From Legionella genomosp. 1 (GTDB lineage: Bacteria; Pseudomonadota; Gammaproteobacteria; Legionellales; Legionellaceae), in assembly GCA_945878975.1 (NCBI GenBank), contig CAMCUM010000003.1:1-64000 (forward strand): a DNA stretch of 64,000 bases, given 5' to 3'. This document shows, piece by piece, positions 7,846-16,679 of this stretch. Within the stretch, counting starts at the first letter, position 1, and every line of letters begins with the position of its first letter. A program made the translations under genes and the position numbers. The notes beneath the pieces were generated by a model. The model saw only the letters and a list, made by a program, of their open reading frames with translations, was not told the origin of the DNA and did no database searches.

Positions 7846-8562
7846 CTACAAAGAATACTCTGCTGTCATGGCATCATGATAAAACATCTTGACCGTATCT
7901 AAAGAATAGGTTTCTAAATCGTATCCCACTAACGATAATTTCTTGATGATGTCGTTCGTGACGGTAATAATATGACAGCCAATCATATCGGCATGCATGA
8001 TGTTGAGTAATTCACGTGGACTAGCCCATATTAATTCTGCGGCTGGGAGTAGTTTTAATAATTCCACTGCAGCGGCCATTAACGGAAGTGGGTCACGCCC
8101 AGTGTCTGCAATGCGTCCAGCAAATACTGAAATATAACTAGGGACGTCAGCTTGGAGCGACTGTACTACTTCGCGAACTTGATTCAAAGTCATGAGGGCA
8201 GTCACGTTTAATTTTATTTTTTGTGCAGACAGTCTTTGAATGAGAGGATAGCTGGGTATTTTTTTGGTATTGGTCACTGGAATTTTGATGAAAACATTGG
8301 CGCCCCAACTGGCGATTTCCATGGCTTGACGCTCCATTTCTGCAAAATCATCGGAAAAGACTTCAAATGAGATAGGCTTGTCTTTGATCTCAGATAAAAC
8401 GTCTAAGGCAAATGCTTTATAATCTCGGATCCCTGCTTTGCGCATCAAAGTTGGGTTGGTAGTGAGGCCCTGAATAATAGGATGATGGTACATTTCAATC
8501 ATGCCGGCTTTGTCTGCGCCATCAGCAAAAATCTTGACGCTTAATTCTTCGATTCTTCTCAT
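7846..8562 (-). CDS. Transaldolase-family protein
   Basis: A 238-residue (beta/alpha)8 enzyme of the short transaldolase/fructose-6-phosphate-aldolase class. KIFADGAD opens the barrel, GLTTNPTLMRKAGI is the phosphate/dihydroxyacetone region, and VFIKIPVTN carries the Schiff-base lysine (about residue 92). LNVTALMTL and SVFAGRIADTGRDP follow the family order. AGGAGAG precedes the ATG. Its start overlaps the end of gmhB by four bases, so they are translated together. Transaldolases make sedoheptulose 7-phosphate, the substrate of GmhA, so a dedicated copy here probably feeds the heptose pathway (inference). Confidence 0.85.
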   Translation of the reverse strand: MRRIEELSVKIFADGADKAGMIEMYHHPIIQGLTTNPTLMRKAGIRDYKAFALDVLSEIKDKPISFEVFSDDFAEMERQAMEIASWGANVFIKIPVTNTKKIPSYPLIQRLSAQKIKLNVTALMTLNQVREVVQSLQADVPSYISVFAGRIADTGRDPLPLMAAAVELLKLLPAAELIWASPRELLNIMHADMIGCHIITVTNDIIKKLSLVGYDLETYSLDTVKMFYHDAMTAEYSL

Positions 8563-9110
8563 ATTGTCTCTCCTAAAATTAATTGTGTGGCTTGTGTGAG
8601 TGTTTTGACACAGAAATCCATCTTAGTGGGTTGTTGTTCTGCATACCCATGGTCAATAAAAATGGTTTTACATCCGGCTTGTTGTCCTGCTTCCATATCC
8701 ACCCAGCGATCTCCAATCATATAACTCTGTTGCAAGTCAATTTGGTGAGTTTGTGCCGCAGTCAGTAAAGAACCAGGTTTGGGTTTGCGGCATAAGCAGA
8801 GGTCATGGTTGTCATGAAAACAGGTATAGGTATCATCAATGGGCAAACAAGAAGCAAGAAAATGGTTAATCTCTTCTACGCTATCGCGCGACACTAAGCC
8901 TCTTGCAACATCTGGCTGATTGGTAATCACAATTAATAAAAAACCGGCTTCAGACAGCTGCGTCAAAGCGGATGATGCATCGGATGGGATGGTGACTGCC
9001 GCCACATTTTGAGGGGGATAGGGTTTGCCATCTTTAACAATGGCATGATTGATGACCCCATCTCTATCTAAAAATACCGCTTTACGGCTGTATTTAGATA
9101 TGGGAAGCAA
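8559..9110 (-). CDS. gmhB: D-glycero-D-manno-heptose-1,7-bisphosphate 7-phosphatase (GmhB-like)
   Basis: A 183-residue HAD phosphatase that removes the 7-phosphate of heptose 1,7-bisphosphate. AVFLDRDGVINH holds the nucleophile Asp and the acid/base Asp, VITNQPDVARG is motif II, and CFHDNHDLCLCRKPKPG is the zinc-binding loop typical of GmhB (Cys, His, Cys, Cys). YMIGDRWVDMEAG is motif IV. The start is a TTG at 9110, with GGGAA upstream, overlapping the 3' end of gmhA; there is no ATG before the catalytic motif. A histidinol-phosphatase role is less likely given the neighbours. Confidence 0.85.
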   Translation of the reverse strand: MLPISKYSRKAVFLDRDGVINHAIVKDGKPYPPQNVAAVTIPSDASSALTQLSEAGFLLIVITNQPDVARGLVSRDSVEEINHFLASCLPIDDTYTCFHDNHDLCLCRKPKPGSLLTAAQTHQIDLQQSYMIGDRWVDMEAGQQAGCKTIFIDHGYAEQQPTKMDFCVKTLTQATQLILGETI

Positions 9111-9702
9111 CTTCAGATTCCCATTTGGTTTGGCTGGTTTTCAATAACGGATGAGAGACAATGAGATGCCAGATTACAGCTTGAAATGCTTCTGCGTGGG
9201 GGGTTATCGTATTCTCATTGACCGTAGGAATGATGACACAAGCACTTGCCACGCGAGCGGTATAACCTCCATCGCGTCCTACAATCCCTGTGATGCTAGC
9301 ACCAACTTTTTTCGCTAATTGCAGCGCGAGCACCAAATTAGGGCTGATATTTTTTTCTAAATTTCCCCCGCCTACAGATAAGACGAAAATCATGTCATTG
9401 GCATTGAGTTTACTGATTTTCAACCATTCTACGAATACAGATGGCCAACCCTCATCATTGGTGCGCGCGGTTAATTCAGAGACATTGTCGGTAGGCGCAT
9501 AGGCTTCTATCCCAACTATCTTACGAAAATCATTGACAGCATGTGAGCAATTGCTAGCACTTCCGCCAACGCCTAAAAAGAAAATGCGGCCTGAGGATCG
9601 CTTGACCTGTATAATCATGTCGACCATGTCTTCAATGGCTTGGACATCGATTTTTTGTAGTATTTCAATTGCTTCATTAATGTGTTTCTGAGAGTAAGAC
9701 AT
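9094..9702 (-). CDS. gmhA: SIS-domain sedoheptulose-7-phosphate isomerase (GmhA-like)
   Basis: A 202-residue sugar-isomerase (SIS) protein; GmhA converts sedoheptulose 7-phosphate to D-glycero-D-manno-heptose 7-phosphate. FFLGVGGSASNCSHAVNDF is the phosphate-binding loop, and FVLSVGGGNLEKN replaces the usual GxSGNS loop. A Glu/His set (TPHAEAFQAVIWHLI) lies near the C-terminus, as in GmhA. The ATG at 9702 has AAGGA eight bases upstream; longer in-frame starts have none. It is first gene of the minus-strand operon and divergent from the GT-C gene. The altered loop is compatible with a heptose-7-phosphate isomerase subgroup, so exact specificity is uncertain. Confidence 0.75.
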   Translation of the reverse strand: MSYSQKHINEAIEILQKIDVQAIEDMVDMIIQVKRSSGRIFFLGVGGSASNCSHAVNDFRKIVGIEAYAPTDNVSELTARTNDEGWPSVFVEWLKISKLNANDMIFVLSVGGGNLEKNISPNLVLALQLAKKVGASITGIVGRDGGYTARVASACVIIPTVNENTITPHAEAFQAVIWHLIVSHPLLKTSQTKWESEVASHI

Positions 9703-9902
9703 GCGAACATCCTTATGATTAAAATCCTTGATTACCAAACTATACATGTTACTAACAACTAAAATAGCTGACAGAAAATATATCATCAAATTTTTTATTA
9801 TACCAGGGGATATCGAAGTGTGTGTTTGTAATCCGCTTGATTTACATAAGATAGTTTGATAGTTTCTCGCGGTAGTGAAGATTATGACCTTTGGAGATAG
9901 CG

Positions 9903-11576
9903 TTGACCCGCCATATGAGAGCGTTTTATTGCATGATTGTGATGCTATCTGCTGTGCTTATCTGTTGTTGGATAGGGACGTTATATACGACCCATTTGTT
10001 TCCAATTTATCCTGATGAGATTGCAGGCCAAATCCTATTAGCTCGCATAGGCTTTGATTTTCCTTTGCAGGTTGGCTTACTTCCTATGTGTAAAACGCAT
10101 AGCCCTCATTATCCATTTGTATGGTATTTTCCGGCGTTTGTTGAATGGTTATTGCATGGGCATATTTATAATTTAAAAGTCTTGCGTATGTTCGGGATAG
10201 GTACAAGTTTCTTGTTGATTTTTTCTTTGATGTTCAAATTGTGTCAAAAAAATATCAACTTGATGCAGCCTTTGTATAAAAAGTTGCTATTTATGTTTGT
10301 TGCATTGGCGTTGATTGTGTCCTTATTGGAAATAGGCGTTGTGCCGTTTTTTCTTGTTACAATGCGCCCCGAGCAATTGCTTTTATTTTGTTTAAGCATT
10401 TTATTAATCCTCTTTGCTATGCCAGTTCAAACAAACACTCAAAAAATCATGATAGTATTTGTTTATTACGTCAGCATTTCAATCCTTTTGTATCAACATC
10501 CAAAATCACTATTGTTAACACCTGTTTTATTTATTGTAGCCTATCGTTTATTTTCACGTTTCAATAAATATGCCTGTGTTTCTCTGTTTTTGATATGGAT
10601 CTGTTTGCTGATCGCTAATTATTACGCTTTAGCGGGGTCACTTATTGATTGCCATGCCTCTCCTAAGGTTGATGCGATCTTAAAAACTTTTAACGTTGAT
10701 TTTCATAATATTACCAAAGCACCCTCCGTATTTTTTTCTGAATTATGGCGGAGCTTGTTGGATTATAAAACAGACATGCACCGGATAGCTTTTCAAGGCA
10801 GCCCAGAAATCAATTACATTCCTAGTGTTACTATTGACCGTACAGTTAATATCATGAATAAAGTCATTTCTGTTAATTATTTCGTGATTTTTTGGGCTAC
10901 ATTCATAACTAGTCTGATTTTATTTGCACGGGATTTGCTCAAAAATAAAATCATTACCCACAATTTATTGACGGTTGTATTATTTTTGTGCATATTTGCC
11001 AGTGTTATGATCAATAAGACTAAGCATTGGTATGACGCTGGCTATCTATGGTCGCTTTTGGTGATGACTTTTATCTTTTTTATTTCGGAGTATTTGCCTT
11101 ATTTATCGAAAAGAAAAACAACATTTGTTGTAATCATTTATTTGCTAATGGTCGCTATATTCTCTCAATATTTCTTTATAGAAAAATATGAACCTGCTCT
11201 CAATAGTGGCTTTGCTGGGCCAAGCGTGTCTATCGTCGATTACCATTATGGTGCAGTCGAATCTGAATTAGAGCAACTGGCATCGTTATGTCATATTGAT
11301 AGAAAAAAATCGAAATATTTAATTTTAGATGATTTGACTTATTCTTATTTTCAGCAATCGCAATATCCATTAGCGTTTACCTATTTAGGTTATGGGAATG
11401 ATCAGGTGTTTTTGCATGGATTTTTGCATAAATTTCAGGTGGACGGTCTTATTTTGCGTGCGCTGTATTTACCAGAATGGCTGCAAAGAAAATATGCTAT
11501 TAAGGTGGGGCAGTTCATTTGTGTTGCACAGACAAATATAAAACCGTTATTGGAAGATATGCTTGCTGAGCACTAA
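9903..11576 (+). CDS. GT-C-type membrane glycosyltransferase-like protein
   Basis: About 557 residues with a dozen hydrophobic segments from residue 12 to about 440, then a soluble periplasm-type tail. The first external loop holds YPDEIAGQILLARIG, an acidic pair placed as in GT-C enzymes that use polyprenyl-phosphate sugars. Start choice: the TTG at 9903 has GGAG six bases upstream; a TTG at 9891 and an ATG at 9915 are alternatives. It lies just before a GtrB-like gene that should make a polyprenyl-phosphate sugar, so donor synthase and membrane transferase are paired. The family is inferred from layout only. Confidence 0.6.
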   Translation: MTRHMRAFYCMIVMLSAVLICCWIGTLYTTHLFPIYPDEIAGQILLARIGFDFPLQVGLLPMCKTHSPHYPFVWYFPAFVEWLLHGHIYNLKVLRMFGIGTSFLLIFSLMFKLCQKNINLMQPLYKKLLFMFVALALIVSLLEIGVVPFFLVTMRPEQLLLFCLSILLILFAMPVQTNTQKIMIVFVYYVSISILLYQHPKSLLLTPVLFIVAYRLFSRFNKYACVSLFLIWICLLIANYYALAGSLIDCHASPKVDAILKTFNVDFHNITKAPSVFFSELWRSLLDYKTDMHRIAFQGSPEINYIPSVTIDRTVNIMNKVISVNYFVIFWATFITSLILFARDLLKNKIITHNLLTVVLFLCIFASVMINKTKHWYDAGYLWSLLVMTFIFFISEYLPYLSKRKTTFVVIIYLLMVAIFSQYFFIEKYEPALNSGFAGPSVSIVDYHYGAVESELEQLASLCHIDRKKSKYLILDDLTYSYFQQSQYPLAFTYLGYGNDQVFLHGFLHKFQVDGLILRALYLPEWLQRKYAIKVGQFICVAQTNIKPLLEDMLAEH

Positions 11577-11691
11577 GCATACGCACATATTCTCGCTTTA
11601 CAATAGCCTGTTTGTTATGGTGTCTTTCGACAATCTGAGGCAGAAATAGAGATATCGTGCGCAGTATAGAATGTTTTAAAGGGAGTTTTTG

Positions 11692-12660
11692 ATGTCTGGT
11701 GTTGATAAAAAATCCGAATCTATCGACTTGTCTGTGATTGTTCCTGTTTACAAAGAGGCCACCAATATTCAGCCTTTTCTGTTGCGCATGGAAGCAATTT
11801 TGTCAAAGATGAAGCTTGCTTATGAAATTATTTTTTGCTTAGACCCTTCTCCAGATCAGACCGAACAAGTGATTCAGGATGAAATTGAGCGTAATTTACG
11901 TATCAAATTATTGAGTTTCTCTCGGCGCTTCGGTCAACCTGCCGCAACGATGGCGGGCATTTTATATTGTAAAGGGAACGCATGTGTTGTGATTGATGTC
12001 GATCTACAAGATCCCCCTGAGCTGATTGAAACCATGTACCATAAATTCCAGGAAGGATATGAGGTTGTTTATGCTAAAAGGACGTCTCGCAAAGGAGAAA
12101 CCCTTATTAAAAAACTCGTTTCTTATCTTGGCTATAAAATAATTAACAAATTGACCGATTTGCAGATTCCCACTAATACAGGTGATTTCCGTATTATGTC
12201 GAGACGTATCATTGAAGAATTGCGAGCGCTTAATGAGACACATGGCTTTTTGCGCGGACTGGTAGCATTCGTCGGCTTTAAACAATCTTTTGTTGAATAT
12301 GATAGAGATGAACGATTAACAGGCAAAGGCAACTATAATCGCTATCTTGGTTCATTGAAAATTGGTTTGAATGGGTTAATTAGTTTTAGTAGTCGACCAT
12401 TACAACTGATGTCTGCAGTGGGTGCTATCGTTTCAGGATTGAGTTTTTTTCTAGGGGTATGGTATCTATTCCAAAAATTGATTGGGATGCCTTTAACGCC
12501 TGGTTTATCTACGGTCGTGTTGGTTATCACTTTCTTTTCCGGTATGCAATTATTGTGTTTGGGATTAATAGGAGAATACATCGGACGCATTTACGAAGAG
12601 GTCAAGCGGCGTCCATTGTATATTGTAGACAAGGTGATTGATAAAATGGATGTGATATGA
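11692..12660 (+). CDS. GT2 polyprenyl-phosphate glycosyltransferase (GtrB/ArnC-like)
   Basis: A 322-residue protein that should transfer a sugar from a nucleotide donor to undecaprenyl phosphate. VIVPVYKEATNI opens the GT-A domain, VVIDVDLQDPPELI carries the catalytic DxD-type motif, and YAKRTSRKGET and NTGDFRIMSR are typical of the GtrB/DPM1 group. Two membrane helices (about 235-300) end the protein, followed by EEVKRRPLY. The ATG at 11692 follows GGGAG. It overlaps the next methyltransferase gene by four bases and follows the GT-C protein, its likely partner. Confidence 0.88.
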   Translation: MSGVDKKSESIDLSVIVPVYKEATNIQPFLLRMEAILSKMKLAYEIIFCLDPSPDQTEQVIQDEIERNLRIKLLSFSRRFGQPAATMAGILYCKGNACVVIDVDLQDPPELIETMYHKFQEGYEVVYAKRTSRKGETLIKKLVSYLGYKIINKLTDLQIPTNTGDFRIMSRRIIEELRALNETHGFLRGLVAFVGFKQSFVEYDRDERLTGKGNYNRYLGSLKIGLNGLISFSSRPLQLMSAVGAIVSGLSFFLGVWYLFQKLIGMPLTPGLSTVVLVITFFSGMQLLCLGLIGEYIGRIYEEVKRRPLYIVDKVIDKMDVI

Positions 12661-13556
12661 GTTTACCATTTTCTTTGTTACCCATCACAGCGGATGGAGC
12701 GTCGCCTAGCTGGTGCGGAAATGGTTTCCAAATTGGTTCGGAGCATTGCCAAGTATTGCAATATAGTCAAAATAGCCAGGGATGGAATGATGAGCTGACG
12801 CATTTTCATGAAGAGTCTGTGGGCGATCAGCATTTTATTGATCGAGCCTCTAGAGAGCATGCTATTGATGAGCTGAAACAGCATTTACCAAATGAAACGG
12901 CCACAATCTTAGAAGTGGGATGTTCTTCGGGTTATTTCATCAAAAAATTGAAGTGCTCTTTTCCAAATGCTACTGTGATGGGTGCGGATGTGGTAGTGGA
13001 GCCATTGCAAAAATTGGCAGAGTTGTGGCCGGAAGTACCCTTTTTTCGATTTGATTTGACGCATTGTCCTTTACCAGATAATTGTGTCGATGCTGTGGTA
13101 ATTTTGAATGTATTAGAGCATATCGAAGATGATGCCAGCGCATTAAAGCATTTATACCGCATCTTAAAACCCGGAGGGATTCTTGTCATCGAAGTGCCTT
13201 CAGGCCCCGATTTGTATGATATTTATGATAAATTGATGATGCATTACCGACGTTACAAGCTATCTCATTTATGTCAATTAGCGAAAAAATCCGGTTTTCA
13301 TATCCTGAAACGATCACATTTAGGGGTTTTGATTTTTCCTGGTTTTTGGTTAGTGAAGCAACGTAATAAACGATGCTTGAATGAATCGGAAGCCATTCAG
13401 AGAGCATCCGTTCAAAACAGTATTAAACAAAGTGGGGATAGCAAATTGTTGCATGCCCTCATGCGTTTGGAGCTAAGAATTGGGAGAAAGATATCATTTC
13501 CTGTAGGAATACGATGTCTTTTGACTTGCAAAAAAAGCGAAAATGGACCCAATTGA
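12657..13556 (+). CDS. Class I SAM-dependent methyltransferase
   Basis: A 299-residue methyltransferase. TILEVGCSSGYFIKKL is the SAM-binding motif I (about 83-98), and VVILNVLEHIEDD and LKPGGILVIEVP are the later motifs of the UbiE/Methyltransf_11 fold. The N-terminal 75 residues and the C-terminal helical part are not recognised. Start ATG overlaps the preceding stop (ATGA), so it is co-translated with the GT2 gene. It may methylate a sugar or lipid-linked intermediate; the substrate is unknown. Confidence 0.8.
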   Translation: MSLPFSLLPITADGASPSWCGNGFQIGSEHCQVLQYSQNSQGWNDELTHFHEESVGDQHFIDRASREHAIDELKQHLPNETATILEVGCSSGYFIKKLKCSFPNATVMGADVVVEPLQKLAELWPEVPFFRFDLTHCPLPDNCVDAVVILNVLEHIEDDASALKHLYRILKPGGILVIEVPSGPDLYDIYDKLMMHYRRYKLSHLCQLAKKSGFHILKRSHLGVLIFPGFWLVKQRNKRCLNESEAIQRASVQNSIKQSGDSKLLHALMRLELRIGRKISFPVGIRCLLTCKKSENGPN

Positions 13557-13579
13557 TATTTAAATAAGGACATATCTTT

Positions 13580-14533
13580 ATGAAGTATTTTGTTACCGGC
13601 GCCGCCGGCTATATTGGTAGTAATTTGGTAGATCGGCTGTTAGCGCAACAACATTCTGTAGTGGGATATGATAATTTCTCTACTGGTATGCAAGAATTTG
13701 TCGAGCATGCCAAGACTTATCCTAATTTTACTTTAGTACAAAATGATTTGCTGAATACCGCAGCGTTAACCGAAGCAATGCAAGGCTGTGATTTTGTGTT
13801 TCATTTGGCGGCTAATGCAGATGTGCGTTTTGGTACCAATCATCCTTTCAAAGATCTTGAACAAAATACCATTGCAACACAGCATGTGTTAGAAGCGATG
13901 CGGGCTAATCAGATCAAACAGATCGCTTTTTCTTCAACAGGTTCTATTTATGGGGAAGCTGAGATCATCCCTACGCCCGAAGATGCGCCATTTCCTATCC
14001 AAACGTCTCTATATGGTAGTTCTAAATTGGGTGCGGAAGGTTTGATTCAAGCGTATTGTGAAGGGTTTGGTATGCAAGCCTTTATTTTTCGCTTTGTTTC
14101 TATTTTGGGCGAGCGCTATACGCATGGTCATGTCTTTGATTTTTACCAGCAATTGTTGGCCAATCCGAAGCAATTGCATGTTCTGGGTAATGGGAAACAA
14201 CGTAAATCTTATCTATATGTCCAGGATTGTATTGATGCCATACAATGGGTGATTGAAAGAGCTCAAGATAAGGTCAATATTTTTAATTTGGGCACGAACG
14301 AATATTGTGAAGTGAACCAATCTATTCAGTGGATTTGTGATTACTTAGATGTATCGCCAGAATTGGTGTATGGCGGAGGGGATCGTGGGTGGATTGGCGA
14401 TAATCCTTTCATATTTTTAGATACGACCAAGGTGCGCAATTTGGGATGGCAGCCTAAGCTCAGTATTGCTGAAGGGGTACAGAAGACCATTGCTTATTTA
14501 CATCAAAATCCATGGGTTCTGGAGGCACGTTAA
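13580..14533 (+). CDS. NAD-dependent sugar epimerase/dehydratase (extended SDR)
   Basis: A 317-residue extended short-chain dehydrogenase. YFVTGAAGYIGSNLVDRL binds NAD, FHLAANADVRFG and FSSTGSIYGE line the active site, and YGSSKLGAE supplies the Tyr-x-x-x-Lys catalytic pair. Length and motifs fit UDP/GDP-sugar 4-epimerases or 4,6-dehydratases. AAGGA lies eight bases before the ATG. Its stop overlaps the start of the next dehydrogenase gene (TAATG). Given the GDP-heptose genes downstream, the substrate may be a nucleotide heptose (inference). Confidence 0.85.
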   Translation: MKYFVTGAAGYIGSNLVDRLLAQQHSVVGYDNFSTGMQEFVEHAKTYPNFTLVQNDLLNTAALTEAMQGCDFVFHLAANADVRFGTNHPFKDLEQNTIATQHVLEAMRANQIKQIAFSSTGSIYGEAEIIPTPEDAPFPIQTSLYGSSKLGAEGLIQAYCEGFGMQAFIFRFVSILGERYTHGHVFDFYQQLLANPKQLHVLGNGKQRKSYLYVQDCIDAIQWVIERAQDKVNIFNLGTNEYCEVNQSIQWICDYLDVSPELVYGGGDRGWIGDNPFIFLDTTKVRNLGWQPKLSIAEGVQKTIAYLHQNPWVLEAR

Positions 14534-15810
14534 TGAATGTTGCGGTAATAGGATTATGGCATTTGGGTTGTGTGACGGCAGCTTGTTTGGCGAAAGCCGG
14601 GCATCATGTGACGGCGTACGATCCGGATATAGAGCTGATTCGTATGTTGAGAGAAGGCAAAGCGCCTATTTTTGAGCCTGGTTTGGAAGGGTTGTTAACG
14701 CAAGATACCCTGAAGTTTACCAGTGACTTACATGATTTGCGCCAATCCTCCATTGTTTGGGTGACGCATGATACGCCTGTGAATGATGATGATAAAGCGG
14801 ATGTTGCGTATGTCACTCAGGAAGTGGTGCAATTGTTTCCCTATCTTCAGGACAAAGCGCTGGTCCTGATATCGTCGCAAATGCCAATTGGCACGACTCG
14901 ACATATTGCGGAACTTTGTCGGGAAAAATGGGTAGATAAGCAGATCACGTTTGCTTGTAGTCCTGAAAACTTGCGTTTGGGTAAAGCCATCGAAGTTTTT
15001 ACGCAACCTGATCGCGTGATCGTTGGTTTGGAGTCAGAGGCGGATAAAGAGCGTGTTCAAGAACTTTTGCAGCCGCTGACGGACAATATCATCTGGATGA
15101 CCATCGAATCTGCAGAAATGACCAAACATGCCATCAATGCTTTTTTGGCGACCTCCGTCGTGTTTATCAATGAAATTGCAGCACTTTGTGAATATACCGG
15201 AGCAGATGCGCATGAAGTTGAGCGGGGATTAAAATCAGAAAGTAGGATTGGTCCAGCGGCTTATTTGCGGCCTGGGGGTGCAATTGGTGGCGGGACATTA
15301 TTGCGTGATGTGCATTATTTGATAGATATTGGGAAGCAAAAAGAGTTTCCAACTTTGTTGTACTCTAGTTTGGTGCAAAGCAATGATGTCCATAAGCAAT
15401 GGGTGTGTAGAAGGCTATTGCATGTGCTGGGAACTTTAGCGGATAAAAAAGTCGCTATTTTAGGATTAACTTATAAAGTGGGCACAGATACTTTGCGGCG
15501 TTCAACGGCAGTAGAAATCTGTACGTGGTTACAGCAGCAAGGTGTGACTGTTTTAGCGTATGATCCTAATATACAGGTCTTACCTGAGTCTTTGGGCTTT
15601 ATTCAATTAAAAAGCACTTTGGATGAGACTTTGGAGATGGCGGATGCAGTGATTTTAGCGACGGAATATCCTGAGTTTAAGAATCTAAATGCAGACTATT
15701 TGTCACAACGGATGCCAAACCCTATGATATTTGATGCCAGTGGATTTTTAGCAAAAAATTTGAGTGCAGATGAGCGAATTAGCTATTACAGCGTAGGGAG
15801 AAAAGCATGA
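14533..15810 (+). CDS. UDP/GDP-sugar dehydrogenase-family protein lacking the catalytic cysteine
   Basis: A 425-residue protein with the full three-domain layout of nucleotide-sugar 6-dehydrogenases. NVAVIGLWHLGCVTAACLA is the NAD site, MTKHAINAFLATSVVFINE holds the conserved Lys and Asn, and VAILGLTYKVGTDTLRRS marks the C-terminal UDP-binding domain. The thioester cysteine, normally in GFGGSCFPKD, is absent: the segment reads GGAIGGGTLLRD. Known enzymes need that Cys for the second oxidation, so this protein may stop at an aldehyde, reduce or epimerise instead, or be inactive. ATG at 14533 has GGAGG seven bases upstream. Translated with its neighbours. Confidence 0.85.
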   Translation: MNVAVIGLWHLGCVTAACLAKAGHHVTAYDPDIELIRMLREGKAPIFEPGLEGLLTQDTLKFTSDLHDLRQSSIVWVTHDTPVNDDDKADVAYVTQEVVQLFPYLQDKALVLISSQMPIGTTRHIAELCREKWVDKQITFACSPENLRLGKAIEVFTQPDRVIVGLESEADKERVQELLQPLTDNIIWMTIESAEMTKHAINAFLATSVVFINEIAALCEYTGADAHEVERGLKSESRIGPAAYLRPGGAIGGGTLLRDVHYLIDIGKQKEFPTLLYSSLVQSNDVHKQWVCRRLLHVLGTLADKKVAILGLTYKVGTDTLRRSTAVEICTWLQQQGVTVLAYDPNIQVLPESLGFIQLKSTLDETLEMADAVILATEYPEFKNLNADYLSQRMPNPMIFDASGFLAKNLSADERISYYSVGRKA

Positions 15811-16679
15811 AGTTACAGGGACGCACTGCAGTGATTTCTGGAGCAAGCCAGGGATTGGGTTTGGAAATCGCTAAACAATTTGTGCAGGAAGGTGCGTCTG
15901 TCATGTTATGCGCACGCAGTGCTGAGGTATTGTTGGAGGCGCAGCACGCTGTGCAGGCACATGCCGCGCCTGGGGTAAGTGTTTATACGCAAGTGACGGA
16001 TGTTTCGCAAAAAAATGAAGTAGAAGCGTTGATTGCTATAGCCATCGAACAATTGGGACATATTGATATTTTAGTCGCGAATGCAGGTGTATACGGCACA
16101 AAAGGACCCATTGAGGAAATAGATTGGGATGAGTGGTCGGATGCGATTGATATCAATTTGAAAGGGACTGTCCTGCAATGTCGTGCAGTATTGCCGCATT
16201 TTAAAGCAAGAAAATACGGAAAAATGATTGTACTATCAGGTGGCGGTGCGACAAAACCGATGCCTAATTTCAGTGCTTATGCCGCATCAAAAGCAGGTGT
16301 GGTAAGGTTCGCAGAAACAGTGGCAGAAGAAACCCAAGATTTTGGCATAGATGTGAATACGGTAGCGCCCGGCGCACTCAATACCCGATTGTTGGATGAG
16401 TTATTGGCTGCTGGACCAGAAAAAGTGGGACAATCTTCTTATGAGCAAGCCCTCAAACAAAAAGAAGAAGGGGGTACTCCTTTGGCAATGGGTGCTGCGC
16501 TGTGTGTGTTTTTAGCATCCGAAAAAAGTGATGGAGTGACTGGGCGTTTACTCAGTGCGGTCTGGGACCCTTGGGAAAAATTACCAGAACTTCTGTCGCA
16601 GATCAAAGAAACCGATATTTATACGTTGAGACGTATTGTCCCTGAGGACCGTGGCATGGATTGGGATGTTGAAAAATGA
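15807..16679 (+). CDS. Short-chain dehydrogenase/reductase
   Basis: A 290-residue classical SDR. AVISGASQGLGLEIAKQF is the NAD(P) loop, ILVANAGVYG the NAG motif, and the catalytic set is Ser in IVLSGGG plus YAASKAG. It resembles 3-oxoacyl-ACP reductases but is longer, with an extra C-terminal tail of about 40 residues (VWDPWEKLPELL onward). ATGA overlaps on both sides tie it to the nucleotide-sugar dehydrogenase before it and the Gfo/Idh oxidoreductase after it, which suggests a sugar rather than a fatty-acid substrate. Confidence 0.85.
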   Translation: MKLQGRTAVISGASQGLGLEIAKQFVQEGASVMLCARSAEVLLEAQHAVQAHAAPGVSVYTQVTDVSQKNEVEALIAIAIEQLGHIDILVANAGVYGTKGPIEEIDWDEWSDAIDINLKGTVLQCRAVLPHFKARKYGKMIVLSGGGATKPMPNFSAYAASKAGVVRFAETVAEETQDFGIDVNTVAPGALNTRLLDELLAAGPEKVGQSSYEQALKQKEEGGTPLAMGAALCVFLASEKSDGVTGRLLSAVWDPWEKLPELLSQIKETDIYTLRRIVPEDRGMDWDVEK

